DNA of 64,000 nt, taken from the NCBI GenBank assembly GCA_019914995.1, contig CM034132.1, positions 9,604,662-9,668,661 on the forward strand, given 5' to 3'. Of this stretch, positions 47,028 through 58,668 are shown in pieces; position 1 is the stretch's first letter; each line of letters starts with the position of its first letter. The DNA is from Acanthochlamys bracteata. Taxonomy: Eukaryota > Streptophyta > Magnoliopsida > Pandanales > Velloziaceae. The position numbers were made by a program, and so were the translations under genes. The notes below the pieces were generated by a model that made no database searches, was not told the origin of the DNA, and saw nothing but the letters and a program-made list of their open reading frames with translations.

Positions 47028-48412
47028 AACTTCACAGGAGGTAATATTCTTGGTTGTTCGTTAGATGTGTAAAATAGCAAGCATTTTACCTGCATTTCTT
47101 GTGAAATTCTGATTTTAAAAGTTCAACAATTGATCAAAGCTACGATATGCTAATGTCAAATGGCATCCTCAAATCTGTTTCTGCAGGTTTGAACTCTTGA
47201 GGCATAATGTTGTGTTGTAGTTTTATTAGTCATTCTAAAACCTTCTATTGGATTTGATTATATGGATTTTATGAATGCAATTTTTTTAGGTCGGAACAAC
47301 AAATTTTCCGCCAATCGCGCCATCTTTCAATGTATGATTTCAAATTAGACAATGGGTTTAAAAAATTAAATTAAAAATTAAAAATATTTAATAAAAATAA
47401 ATTTTTATATTAATTTTGTATTAATAGTAAGTTTAAAATTAAATTAAGAAAATTGTGTTTGATAGAAAAAAACTTATTTTAATTTTTTTTGTTTATTTTA
47501 TATAAAAAATAAATTTAAAAAAAGTGAAATTTGTGACGTAGAAAAACAAACTACCTTAGAAAACTTCCCTAGGTTAAGTGATATGAAATTGAATAACAGA
47601 ATTTTTTCAATCATGAGAGAAGTAAGAACTACGTATGTGCACAGATACAATTTGAGAGCAAGATAAAGAGTTCTTACCTAGATGTATCAGTTTAGTCAGA
47701 AATTAATTTTTTTCGACCAAAGAAAATAAATATAAAATTACTTTTAAATCTAAATATAAAGAAGTTATTTTTGAATTCATATTTAATTACAATTAAATAT
47801 AAAATTATTACTCACTCTTTAAATTTATTTTAAACAAAAATATTTTATTGCAACTTATAGATGCCTCTATAAGTAGTAGCTGATAATATTTACTCTTCAA
47901 CTAATTAAGAAGTTGAATGGACTATTAACAACTTTTCACTCTTCTCTTAACTCTTAGTTAATGTGATGTGACTACATTTTCCATCACAATTGGAATCAGT
48001 GAAAAACTTCTTTTTTAACAGAATTTCATGCCGAATTTTGGAGTTGGAGTTTGAATTTTCTTCTTTCAAATCTTTATTACGAAGATGAAAATACAAGAGA
48101 TGTTCGATAGTGCTTATAAAATAAAAATTTTTTAAAATAAAAAATATTTTTATTATTTAATTTTTTTTATATTTTTTAAATAAAATTTTTATATATTTAT
48201 AAAATATATATTAAAAAATATAAAATAAAAAATTAAAAAATTGTTTTTTCTTAAAGCAATGTCAAACGGGCTCGATCAACCTTTTTCGTTACAGAATTTG
48301 AAGCACCATTTCATTGAAGTCATTGTGGTTACTTGCATCTCGGTCTACATAAGTACAACTTGAGACCCAAGTGCCCAATGCGACAACAACAAGCTACATT
48401 TCCTTCTCTTCC
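47028..48412. other. AT-rich spacer with repeats
   Basis: 3' region of the preceding gene, an AT-rich repeat-like tract at 47350-47540, another copy at 48105-48275, then the short promoter of the repeat-protein gene. No gene. Confidence 0.5.
48105..48275 (+). repeat. Dispersed AT-rich repeat copy
   Basis: Begins GATAGTGCTTATAAAATAAA and ends TTTTTTCTTAAAGCAATGTCAAACGGGCTC, giving both conserved ends of the family. It lies only about 140 bp upstream of the repeat-protein start codon. Confidence 0.5.
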
Positions 48413-48982
48413 ATGGCTACATCAAACCCATCTCTGCTCGTCCTTCTCATGGTTGCCATTTCGTCTCTGCAAGTGGCTGTCTACGCGAGAGACGCGAAGT
48501 TTTTCAGCAAGTTCGTTCCCGACAAAACTGCACCAAATGATGACTTCGCGAAGCTCTACCCTCAGAAGTCGGAAAAGGTACCTACTGGCTACTTTGATGG
48601 CATGAAATCTAAGGTTCCCAAAGGGTACTACAATAATATGGAGTCGAAGGTTCCGAAAGGGTACTACGATGATATGGAGTCCGAAGTTCCCAAGGGGTAC
48701 TATGATGATATGGAGTCCAAGGTTCCCAAAGGATACTACGATGATATGGAGTCGAAGGTTCCCAAGGGGTACTATGATGATATGAAGTCCAAGGTTCCCA
48801 AAGGATACTATGACGATATGGAGTCCAAGGTTCCCAAAGGATACTACGATGATATCAAGTCCAAGGTTCCGAAAGGGTACTTTGGTTATGAGAAATCCGA
48901 AAATGTTCCTTCAGAAGAGTCCCCCCTAGGGAATGCAGTGAACTACCAGAATGCGAAGGTGGATCCTTTCTTTGATCCTTAA
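48413..48982 (+). CDS. Secreted tandem-repeat protein, E6-like N-terminus
   Basis: One exon, 189 residues from the ATG at 48413, chosen because the signal peptide MATSNPSLLVLLMVAISSLQ begins there. The mature start ARDAKFFSKF recalls the REYFSKF start of cotton fibre protein E6 and relatives, a cell-wall associated group of unknown function; this link is inference from a short match. Residues 55-162 are nine tandem 12-residue units of consensus KVPKGYYDDMES. First and last units are divergent (KVPTGYFDGMKS, KVPKGYFGYEKS), the central ones nearly identical. A tail NVPSEESPLGNAVNYQNAK ends in VDPFFDP. Each unit has a basic KVPKG half and an acidic Tyr-rich YYDDM half. No cysteines are seen in the mature part. 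Likely apoplastic; reaction or partner unknown. Confidence 0.8.
   Translation: MATSNPSLLVLLMVAISSLQVAVYARDAKFFSKFVPDKTAPNDDFAKLYPQKSEKVPTGYFDGMKSKVPKGYYNNMESKVPKGYYDDMESEVPKGYYDDMESKVPKGYYDDMESKVPKGYYDDMKSKVPKGYYDDMESKVPKGYYDDIKSKVPKGYFGYEKSENVPSEESPLGNAVNYQNAKVDPFFDP
48575..48898 (+). repeat. Nine tandem 36-bp coding repeats
   Basis: In-frame units of 36 bp (about AAGGTTCCCAAAGGGTACTA then GATGATATGGAGTC). Units differ mainly at synonymous sites such as CCC/CCG and TAC/TAT and at the Glu/Lys position. This pattern suggests expansion by unequal exchange under protein-level constraint. Confidence 0.9.
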
Positions 48983-51580
48983 GATGTTGCTGTTGCTGCA
49001 GTTTATAGTACCCGAATAAGTTCCTCAAAGTGCAATGCGATCTTGCGTCTGTTGGGTATTATGTTATGATTTGGAGGAAAATATATGCAGTGAGATAGCA
49101 ATTTTTCATGAATGTATCTATCAATTTCTGTTAGGTTTGCAGATTGTTTTCCGTTAACATCCACAAAAGAAAGAAACCATGCAGCCATCCTTTCTGTTAG
49201 GTATGGATATAAATAACAAGATCAGGGCATCGCATGTAAAAAATGCATTCCTTTCACCCAAGAGCCTCTCGAAACAACAGAGAAAGAAGCAGTGACCCAC
49301 GTCTTTCAAGTCTGAAAATCGCGCTAATCCAACATTAATCTAAGCAAAAAACCATCACCCTGTGTTGCAGCAACCTAGCTGTAATCAGGTTTCAATCCCT
49401 TGTACATTATTATTTCTTCCGAGTTGGTTGCTGACTGCATTCATATCACAATCTGATCAGTCACTACAACTGCAAGCTGTTAAGAAGACGAAGGAATTCA
49501 ACAATAAAACAATACGTACAATGGTAGCTGTTCAGGAACAATGATGGATGGCGTCCGCTGGTAACCATGAGAGCTTTTGCAAAACCATGCCTTTGAAGAA
49601 GCAGCACTCATAACTTTTCACCAGTTTTAGCTTGCACCTTTCAAAGATTGTAAGAGTTTCAGCACACATCCATGATAATTTACATATGATACAATAGGTG
49701 AAGTAAAGCCCAAATTACAGTGTCTATAACATATAATGCATAATCAGATAGAAGTTACTCTGTGTTATCACCCTTGGTACACAGAAACAACCATTGACGC
49801 AGCGACTTTCTCACTACTTGACAATCAATATATACATACAAGAAAACTGCTCAGGCATTTGTTACAGATTCGGCTTCAGAAAATTTGGGTGAAGTTTAGT
49901 CTCCTTAACATGCAGTTTTTGATTTCTTCAACCCAACTTAAGAAAAACAGATCAATGGCTACCGTTGCTCGAGAGGCTACACCAATTAAACCTTCATACC
50001 TTTGCCCAGTTAAGAGTGCATAGATAGTCAGCTCATTGCACTCCAGGAAAGAGATACTTCATTTAAATTATATGCTCAGTGGAAATGTTACATTGCAATT
50101 AAAAGATGGGGAGAGTCTGCATGACAGATGACACCTTCACCAGAAGCTTTTGAAATGTTCACACACCGAGCACAGAACCAATGCTGATCGATAGATATAA
50201 CCAGATCTGAAGCTGAGACACTTAGTTTCAGTATGCTATAGACTATAAGAATTACATATTGTCATGATCATTGAAAAGTTAGCAATGGACATTTCTTCCT
50301 AATGTCTTTCCTTCTGGAGAAATATCTTGCTACGGAGTTATGAGAAATAAATTTATTCAGCGAAGGAACTTGGGTAAGTGGCCGCTACTGGCGCAAGACC
50401 AAAGTAAGGTACCGTTGCTCACACTGATTTTGTCTGAGGAAAAGGTATTCCATCTGGAGATTGTTTAACTTCACAAAATCAACCATGGAGACAACTCTAC
50501 AGCCTTCAGTCTTATATTCTCTTGTTCAGCTCTGCAAGATCAAGAGTGATTAGAAACAATGATCCTTCTTAACTGAGAGAAAAAACATAAAATCTTGTGC
50601 AGATAACAAGTATACTTTCAAACATATAGTGGATTACAAAAACTTATATATCATCCTTCCCAAACATTGCTTCAGACCATTATACCTTACAAATGCTTTC
50701 AAAGTGCATTTGGCCCTTAAGCGCTTTGAACTTTATAACCTTTACAAAAGAACAATCCAATTCCTATTTATCACACTCACATGGCTACACTAGCGGCTCG
50801 CATAAGAAAGCACCTTTAGCCCCCCGTATCTGTCATCATCTACACTCCTTCAAATCCTTGCTCCATTCCCAAACTCATGCTAGAGCTTCTTCCTGCCACA
50901 ACTTAACCGATCTCGTACCTCTCCTATGTACTCATAAAAATTTATTGTACTCATCTTCAGAACTCCAACATAAAGATTAAAGATTCATTGTTTACATTAT
51001 TACAAGTGCTTAATAAATACGCTAAATCTATAGATCAATGATTGATCACATTAGTGAGAGCAAGAAGTTCATAAGCAATTTAAATCTCAAGACAAGCAAA
51101 AGAAGAACAAATCTGGTTACCTTGCTTGCATAGTAGATAAGAATAGAGACGGGCGGTGGAATCGTAGTTAATATGCTGCCGTCTTCACCGGCTCTCCTGC
51201 ACCATTTTTCCAGTTCTACCACCGAAAAGAAGTTAAAACCTTTTCCACCTAATCTATTTGCACAAATGAACTCCAGCAAACCAAACAAACAATTCAGTTA
51301 AAAAGAAGTTTAACGTTTATCCAAAATGAACTAATCCATCCACCATTTACCACACAAAAGCAAAAAAATAGATCCTTTTACTCCCATATTAAATCTATCT
51401 ATTCTTAGATGAACTCCATCAAACAACCCATCAAGAATCAAACAAAACAAACAATTCACGAAGCAAGATTCATATTTCCACCTGAAAATCAAAGAAAAGA
51501 ACAGAAATTTACCTGAGGAACCAATGTTGAGAGCTGCCCACTTCTCCCGATGCCTGCGCGTCTCCGACCAAATCCATCAC
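48983..51580 (-). ncRNA. Possible non-coding transcript divergent from CBP20
   Basis: No convincing protein gene was found in this 2.6 kb. On the minus strand a donor (CTCAG then GTAAAT, about 51510) and a plausible second exon (acceptor GGTAG near 51220, donor AAG then GTAACC near 51120), followed by an acceptor TTGCAG near 50537, look like a spliced transcript starting about 51590 and head-to-head with CBP20. All three frames through the joined exons hit early stops or lack an ATG; the longest from MDLVGDAQASGEVG stops after about 33 codons. The rest of the stretch is featureless. Confidence 0.25.
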
Positions 51581-51864
51581 CGAAGCAACAAACAAAGCTT
51601 CAGTATATTTTTATCTATTTACTTTCTTTTTTAAAATATCTCTAAAGCAGACCAAAACTAAAGGTTTAGCAACGTCAAGTCCCCAATTAGCAAAAGACAA
51701 ATATACCCTTTTATAATCTATTTCTTTCTTTATTTGCATAAAGAGTCCCTAATATTATATTTTTAAATAGCCCACCATATTCAGTGGTAGACCTCTCTCT
51801 ACCTCCCCTTTTTCTAAACTCTGTGAGCGAGCTCTCCAAACTTTGTCGAGAAAGAAGAAGAAGA

Positions 51865-54614
51865 ATGGCTTTGCTCTTCAAGGTCAGTCAATCTAAATCA
51901 AAATCAAATATTTTCTCTTACCCAGATATTTGTATCGATCAAAGATTCAATTTATTGCTTCTTTCTTACTCGAACTTGTAGATTTCAAACAGTTGAATTC
52001 GTTGTTTGTTTTGATTGGTTTGAAGGATCCGAGCAAGTTGTCGGCGTACAAGGATCGAAGATTCCATGGAAATCAAGAGGACTACGAGAAAGCGTTGAGG
52101 GAGTCGACGACGGTGTACATTGGTAACATGTCCTTCTACACTACTGAGGAACAGGTTTATGAACTCTTCTCACGGGCTGGTGAGATCAAAAAGATTATTA
52201 TGGGACTTGATAAGAACTCCAAGACACCCTGTGGATTCTGCTTTGTTTTGTAAGGAATTACTTTTGAGGAACTCTTGAATTTATTAGCTTGTTGTTGTTG
52301 TTGTTTTTTTTTTGCTTGAAAAGTTTGTTTTTTGCGGTCAAAGTTGGTTTTTCATAAAACTCTCAGGTATTAGGCTATGGATAGGAGTAATGGTGGTATC
52401 TGACCTCTTTACTTTCTTTATGTTATAGGCTAACTTCTAAGTTAGCAGTCTCGATCTTTTCTTTCTGTCACATATTTGCGTACTGTAAGGTAACTGAGTT
52501 TATTGACATGTTGTTTCAGAATGCTTTTATATTTCCTATTGCATTACTAACTACGTAATATCAACTGACTTGGTACCCTGGATTGCTAAGATATAAGGAC
52601 TTTGTCGTTAATGATGCTATATACCTCCATCATAAAATGCGCAATGAATGAATACTTCTTGTTTAGATTTTATTCGCGGGAGGATGCTGAAGACGCAGTG
52701 AAATACATTAGTGGAACCATGCTTGATGATCGTCCAATTCGTGTTGACTTTGATTGGGGATTCCAAGAGGGACGACAATGGGGCCGCGGACGAAGTGGTG
52801 GACAAGTACTCATCTTTCTGAACTCTGTTTATGTTGATATATTGTCAATGGTTGAGTAGTATAATCTCTCTTCCTTTTCTATAGGTAAGAGACGAGTACC
52901 GCACTGACTATGATCCTGATATCCTTTTAAAAGTCTGTCTTTTATATCTCAATATTTGGCCAATTATTATCTGACATAACTATAGTTCATACAGCTTGGA
53001 AGTTGTCATACTTTCCTATTTGGCAAACTCATTAGATACTTTTGAATAGGAAAAAGGGAGAGTAAATGATACCTGATTTGTTTTATTCAGTCATAATCTT
53101 TCTCACAGTTTAGCGGCTTAACTCAGCCAAATGATATTAGGAAAGTTGACCTGCTAATAATTATTCCAAACTCACATCGTGATTGACAACTTCAAGATAT
53201 AGTTTTGAAATAAGTATATATTCAGCAATGTGAACGAGGTGTATCTTTGCATTATTGACTTCATGGAGATTTTGTCCATGACTATTTATTCAGCAATATA
53301 GGTTACATATACTGTCAGTTCAGAGCTCTTCATTTAGGCACTGAGTCTATGAAACATAAATTCAGACTAAGATTGCCTTTCTTTTTTAATATTGCTGCAT
53401 ATTCCTGAGAATGGCATAGTAAATAATTACTTAAGATGGAGATTGAAAATTATGTACAGCATCTAATGCATGTTTCAAGAACTTGTTACTGTCTTTTATT
53501 TGTTTCCAAGTGAAACAACAAATGAGGTTTCTTGACTTGCTTTAGCTAAAGTCCTCTAGTTAAAGAGTATGGAACTGCCTTTTGTTTTCATTAGTTATTT
53601 AGTGAACAAATGCAGTTTCGAATATCCGCTTGTTTCAATTATCTGCCTGTTGTTTCTCTTCCTTGACTATTAGTACGTAGAGGTGGTTACGGAAAAATGA
53701 TACAGAGAGAATTAGAAGCACAAAGGCAGCTAGTAGATTATGGTGCTGGATCACTGGGGTACCAGTCAATGCCAGACCACTGTAAGTTCTATGTCAACAA
53801 TGCTTTCAAACTCTTTTAAATACAAAATTTGTTCTGTAGTAACTATTCTTATCCATGATTTAGTTCTTTTCATCAGTGAGTTATGCAAGAATGGACACAA
53901 AAAGAATCGGTGCATGTAAAACTGTGGGTTTCAAATAGTTAGTGATCTTTCTTATGAGTAAGATTGCACTTGCAGAAAAAAAGTAACTATCTCAATATAG
54001 GCTTAATTTGTCCATGGGCTCTTATATTTATTTCTCTTGTTACATCAGTATTTACCTAGTTTCATTTAGATGCACAAGTCATTATATTTTTTTTATACAA
54101 AACCTCCTAATCTTAAAATTTTCTGTTATCTATATTTGCAGATGATCGGCATGATGGAGGCCGCAGACGTGGGGACTCATATAGGCATGGTAGAGGTTAG
54201 TGGTTCTGTCTAGACGTGTTTTCAATAGGGTTCCTTTTTTATGTTTGAGACCCTTCTTTTTTCTGTGTGGTAGCGGTAGTTTCTTTGTGTTCACTTCTCC
54301 CTGCTTGTTATGCTTTTTTCCTATCCCCATGTCTAACTATAGTTAAAGTTCATCACTTTCTTATCCTATAATATGAAGCAGATTATCACAGAAAGCGATA
54401 CCGAGATGATGATCGATCAGCTGACTATGACTCCAGAAGAAACTCAGATCATGATTCCAGACCGGTACGTATTGCTTTCTTTTAATACTGAGCAATTTGA
54501 GCAGGTCCATAGTTTTCATGTTTTCTTTTGTAATTGCAGGAGAGAAACCCGCGTTTCAGAGAGAGACATGACTCTGATGACGACGAAGACGAAGACAGAA
54601 AGCGACGTCGTTAG
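51865..54614 (+). CDS. CBP20: Nuclear cap-binding protein subunit 2 (CBP20)
   Basis: Eight exons: 51865-51882, 52026-52249, 52667-52805, 52885-52918, 53677-53781, 54142-54195, 54382-54464 and 54540-54614, giving 243 residues (Arabidopsis 257). An RRM spans residues about 33-115 with RNP2 VYIGNM and RNP1 [11 protein letters not shown]. The cap-stacking tyrosines lie in SAYKDRRF and [10 protein letters not shown]. The signature [20 protein letters not shown] and DEYRTDYDP follow. The C-tail is a plant-type RNA-binding/nuclear-localisation region rich in Arg, Asp and Tyr, ending [12 protein letters not shown]. With CBP80 it binds the m7G cap of nuclear RNA and aids splicing, miRNA processing and export. 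Intron 4 is a U12 AT-AC intron. The gene starts about 0.3 kb from a possible divergent transcript. Confidence 0.95.
52919..53676 (+). other. U12-type AT-AC intron in CBP20
   Basis: The intron starts ATATCCTTTT, the exact U12 5' splice consensus, and ends TAGTAC. A perfect U12 branch site TTCCTTGAC lies at 53659-53667, its branch A ten bases before the intron end. Joining the exons gives DYDP-G-RGGYGK, the conserved CBP20 sequence, which no nearby GT-AG choice yields. U12 introns in CBP20 are known from Arabidopsis. Confidence 0.9.
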
Positions 54615-55321
54615 GCTATCAAACTCATACTATATTTGTTGTTCTTCAAGCATTTTATCTTGAAAATAGCAGGAGATGTGACTTCGGCTTTATAATTTAT
54701 TATGTATATTATCTGCTAATTTCGAGAAACTATAGTCAGTTCACAACCTTGAGACTATTTACTGGATGTTGGAAGTGCTAGACAAGTGGTTTTCATCAAC
54801 ATTGCCATCAAAATTAGAAGTTTCTGCATATTGCCCAATCGTTGCGTGCCTGTCGAAATTATCAACTACTTGTGTGCTTTCCCATGAAAACCTGTTAAGT
54901 CTGATGAAAGCGCCTGTACATGTTCAGCATAAAATGCTTTGTTGCAAGATGAATGTATCCTGTAATTCGCCAACTTATTCTACCTCTTTCAATATATAGA
55001 TAAATTATCTCTCTTCGATTCAACAATGTACAACTTTTACCTGATGCCAACTCAAAGCAGTACATATGATGGAGCTGTTTAATACTTCGCAAGTCATATA
55101 CCGTCCCAATTACTGGAGTACTTTAAAGGTGAAGCTACGTTTTTTTTGCTATCCAGCACAGAAGCCCTACAATTAGGGCAACAAGTGCGAGTACACCTAC
55201 AAAGAATTCAAATGACAAATTAAATACAAAATTGATGACGCTTGAACCACTCTGCAGCCGTCAGATAGTTGAGATATAGAGCAACACTTTCTCAAATGGC
55301 TCTTGCAGTGTCCGTTTACTG
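54615..55321. other. CBP20 3' region and spacer
   Basis: 3' untranslated sequence of CBP20 then non-coding spacer. A minus-strand hydrophobic run at 55148-55202 (about 20 residues ending WIAKKT) is open but is not linked to any credible gene. Confidence 0.5.
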
Positions 55322-58113
55322 TTAGCAAGCTACTCTACCTGGTGATAATCCTTCTTTTCCTAATGGCTGGACAGGCATGCTTCCTGGTGCTCTATGAGCC
55401 CTCCTCCTCTGCTCTTTTCTTGTTTCTGGTTCAATCATTTTACGATGCAAAGCAGCGATTGGCTTCTGCAGGTGTCCATGCCTGCAAAAAATCAATCTTG
55501 CTGACCTTAGTAGCCATCTACCATTTTGCAATAAGAATATCCACGCCAATCATTGAAAAATAAACAATAACAGAAAAGAATGGTGACAAGACAAGAGGAA
55601 AATACGTAAACATAAGTCTTACCTGACTATACGCTTAATCAAATCTGGAAGGTGCTTACAACAATTCTTGACAGCTTCTTGATATTCATCTTTCCTATGT
55701 TCCCTTGAGAGAAGCTCAATAAAAGAAATGATGTCAAAGTAACGTCAAATGAGGAAGTAATAGCAAAAGAATAGTAAGAGGAATGCAAAGGAAGACAGTT
55801 ACTAAACAAAAATTTTCACTATTTTCCACCATAGTTTTCATCTTTATGCAAACCATTGCTTTTATAGGCAGTCAATATTTGGAATCAAAACAGAAGGCAG
55901 ATATACAAAAGTCTTGGACTTACAGAATCATATTATACATTACAGCTTCACCTTAGAACATCAACAAGCAATTTAGATACAAGTAATCTTCCAAACCAAG
56001 TGAAGGACTTGCAATCCCCATACATTCCGAAGCATTAGCTTTTCACAACCAAAATTTTTTGCCATAGCTAAACACCAGAAGATTTGTGTCATCACTTCCA
56101 GAAAAGCTATAACTCTCATTACAACTGTACTCCAAAGCAACACCCTGCTGAAGGAGAGCAAATATATAGGATACTAGGTAAGGGGACTAGAACCCCAATC
56201 ATTAAATTAAAATTAAAACTTCATACTCGCTTGCAAATAAACTTAACTAGGAGTCAGATTGAAAATTGGTTAAAAGATACTTTTCTATAGAACTTATTTC
56301 TGCAACGAAAACACTAAGCAAGAAAGGCATCCAAAAGAAATGTACAAACCACTGATCCTCTTTGAACATGTTTGGCTGTGCTTATTTATCAAAATAAGCC
56401 GCTTATAAGCACTACCAATATTCTGAGATGTTTAGTTGCGGTCCTTTTGATGACATTTGTTTAACATTGCTAAATATATGTTGTTTTATCTAGTCATTAT
56501 TCACAAATTATTAATTCATTAGTTACTTATTATATAAATAAATAATATTTTATTATATTTAAAATTACTTCTAAAAAATTTATAAATTAATTATGTTCAA
56601 ATAATATACTAAGTAAAAAAAATAAATTATATATCAAAAAAGGAATCGATAATTATTAACATGTATATTATCTATTATATACTCAATGATTTCAAATATT
56701 AATACTTTCTTTTCATTTATAAGCATTTGTTTACCAAATAAGAAGCTGAGTCCATCTAAACCTACTTATAAGATAAAACTCCTTATTGAGAAATAAGTCT
56801 ATAAACTCTTGATTTCAGTAAGCTCTTAGTTTTAATAAAGCAAAACATGCCCTTTGTATGGTATATTTCCCTGCTGAGGTCTCCCTTATGCGAAAATTCT
56901 TACCTGCCAATTTTATAACATAACAGTTTTGAGACATGACACAAGAATAACTGATCTCATGATACCCTGAAACACCACAACCTAACAAAATGTTACAACA
57001 AAAGATGAAAAAACAAATGCCACAGTACTCACTGTTCTATCATAGGACCCCAGTAACAAATCCAAACCTGTTGGAGAATAATCAATATCATTCTGAAAAG
57101 TTTGTCATAGTTGGTGTAAGGAACCACTTCCAAAAACATCCAGAATTTCATTACAATTAGACAAATATAACACAGCAGAAACATGGTCTTTGTGAACACA
57201 CTTGGCTTCGACCAACTTTCTAGCATCAAAGCTATACAAGTTGCACAATCTTCGTTTGCCTGCATTAACAGGATAAATTACCTCATATCTCGCATCGACC
57301 ATTTAGATGAGCAAATCCCTCTAACGCAAGGAATTCCGAAAGAATATAAATTATGCCCTTAAGCATAATAGGCTTCATGGATTAGCTTTAAGGAACCTTA
57401 GAATAGTTCATTTTTAGTGAACAGACACTTAAATACCAGCGAAATATCTATGACATGACAAAGAGTTATTATAATTTCTAAAACTGTATACATGCTTTGA
57501 CAGTTCACAACTTCCAAACATAAAACATTTGGAATTCTACGAAATGCCACACAACCAACCACATTGCGAGTCACAATAGAAGTTATAGTTTCTCTTATTA
57601 AAGGATTAATGATCACTACATCAAACTAACACCATCTCTCTCTCTAAAAAGTTTTCCATTTGAGCAGAAGTTCAAAGCTCCACTTCTCATAAACACCATG
57701 AAAAAAAAGATTATTTGATTGTAACAATACCCAACAGTTCAAAATAACTTGTTCAAAAGGTACGGAACATAAATTTGGTTGTAAATGCTGTACATTTCCT
57801 CGCAAATAAAAAAATAAATAAAAATTGTATAAGCATCTTAAAATCAACTAATGATTTCTTCAAAAACCTCAAATTTTCTAATAATTTCTATAATAGACCA
57901 AAACTTTTACAACAATCGCACATTCAGAAATTCATTTCTCTAAGAAACGGTGCGGAACTGAATTCATCCATAGAGCTTTCGATTTCGACAAACTTAACAT
58001 CATCAACAACAACAATAACACAGATACAAACTTGAACAGGGAAGAAAGTGGAAAATTGGAAAGTTACGTGGAGATCTTGGCCTTGTTCACGAGTGAATTC
58101 ATCCGTGAACACA
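55322..58113 (-). pseudogene. DCAF13/SOF1-like WD40 pseudogene
   Basis: Fragments of the nucleolar WD40 protein DCAF13 (SOF1), a U3 processome factor, lie in order on the minus strand. The N-terminus DEFTREQGQDLH (58113-58068) ends at a GT donor. A middle exon (57245-57040) reads ANEDC, then after a 2-base insertion (GC at 57243-57244) NLYSFDARKLVEAK and VHKDHVSAV, then SPTGLDLLLGSYDRTV. The C-terminal Sof1 region (about 55730-55322) gives LLSREHRKDEYQEAVKN, CKHLPDLIKRIVRHGHL and RAHRAPGSMPVQPL. Most WD repeats are missing. Introns persist, so it came from DNA-level duplication. A MITE-like element sits between the middle and C-terminal pieces. Confidence 0.75.
56364..56852. mobile_element. 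MITE-like element inside the DCAF13 pseudogene
   Basis: Left end AACATGTTTGGCTGTGCTTA; reverse complement of the right end GGCATGTTTTGCTTTATTAA. These imperfect terminal inverted repeats continue inward as AAAATAAGCCGCTTATAAGC against AAGAGCTTACTG. The 5-mer CTTTG flanks both sides (56360-56364 and 56852-56856) and may be the target duplication. The interior is AT-rich and non-coding. Confidence 0.5.
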
Positions 58114-58668
58114 AAATCACCTTCACCTACATCGTGATCTCCATTCAATCACCATAACCAAGCTTGGAATTCTTCAAATTCTCGAATACCGTTATTTGTC
58201 TACGTCGCTCTTTGTTTCCTCCGCCGCTGCCAGCGAAGTGTTTGTTCGAAGTTAATAATAGTAAACCCAACCGAGTTCTAATGTTTATATTAGTAAACTA
58301 AAGTTGCAAAATAGATAAATAATGTTTAGCAGTGTAGTTTGTAATTTAGAATTTAGGGAATATATATTGAAAACTAAAATTGGCAATTTATCTTCCTCTT
58401 TTGACTCAAAAGTTAAATAAAATTATACAAAGGCATATGTTGCAAATAATTAACCGAATTGCTGCTAAATATTTTTAATGGACAAATATTGAAAAAGCAA
58501 CCCCTTTCCTTCTTCTTCTCTTCCTCCTCACTACTTTGCTGCTGTTTCTTCTCTTTCTTTGTTTCTATTGGGTTGCGCTGAATTCAATCTCCAGTGATCC
58601 GCTAGGGTCCGGGTTTCCAGGAAAAAAATAATTTTGCTCATTTTTTCAAATAGAATCAAAATCGATCG
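58114..58668. other. Divergent spacer between DCAF13 pseudogene and OB-fold gene
   Basis: Non-coding. A CTTCTTCTTC-rich leader at 58505-58565 precedes the OB-fold gene and probably marks its transcription start. Confidence 0.45.

Noticed and set aside
48413..48982. CRISPR-like array
   Set aside because: The regular 36-bp units are tandem coding repeats without spacers in a plant gene.
49736..50023. 95-codon plus-strand frame in the region before CBP20
   Set aside because: No motif and composition like the surrounding non-coding DNA.
55148..55202. Hydrophobic tail ending WIAKKT as an exon of the DCAF13-like locus
   Set aside because: DCAF13 has no membrane segment; the join would need a chance splice after the decayed C-terminus.
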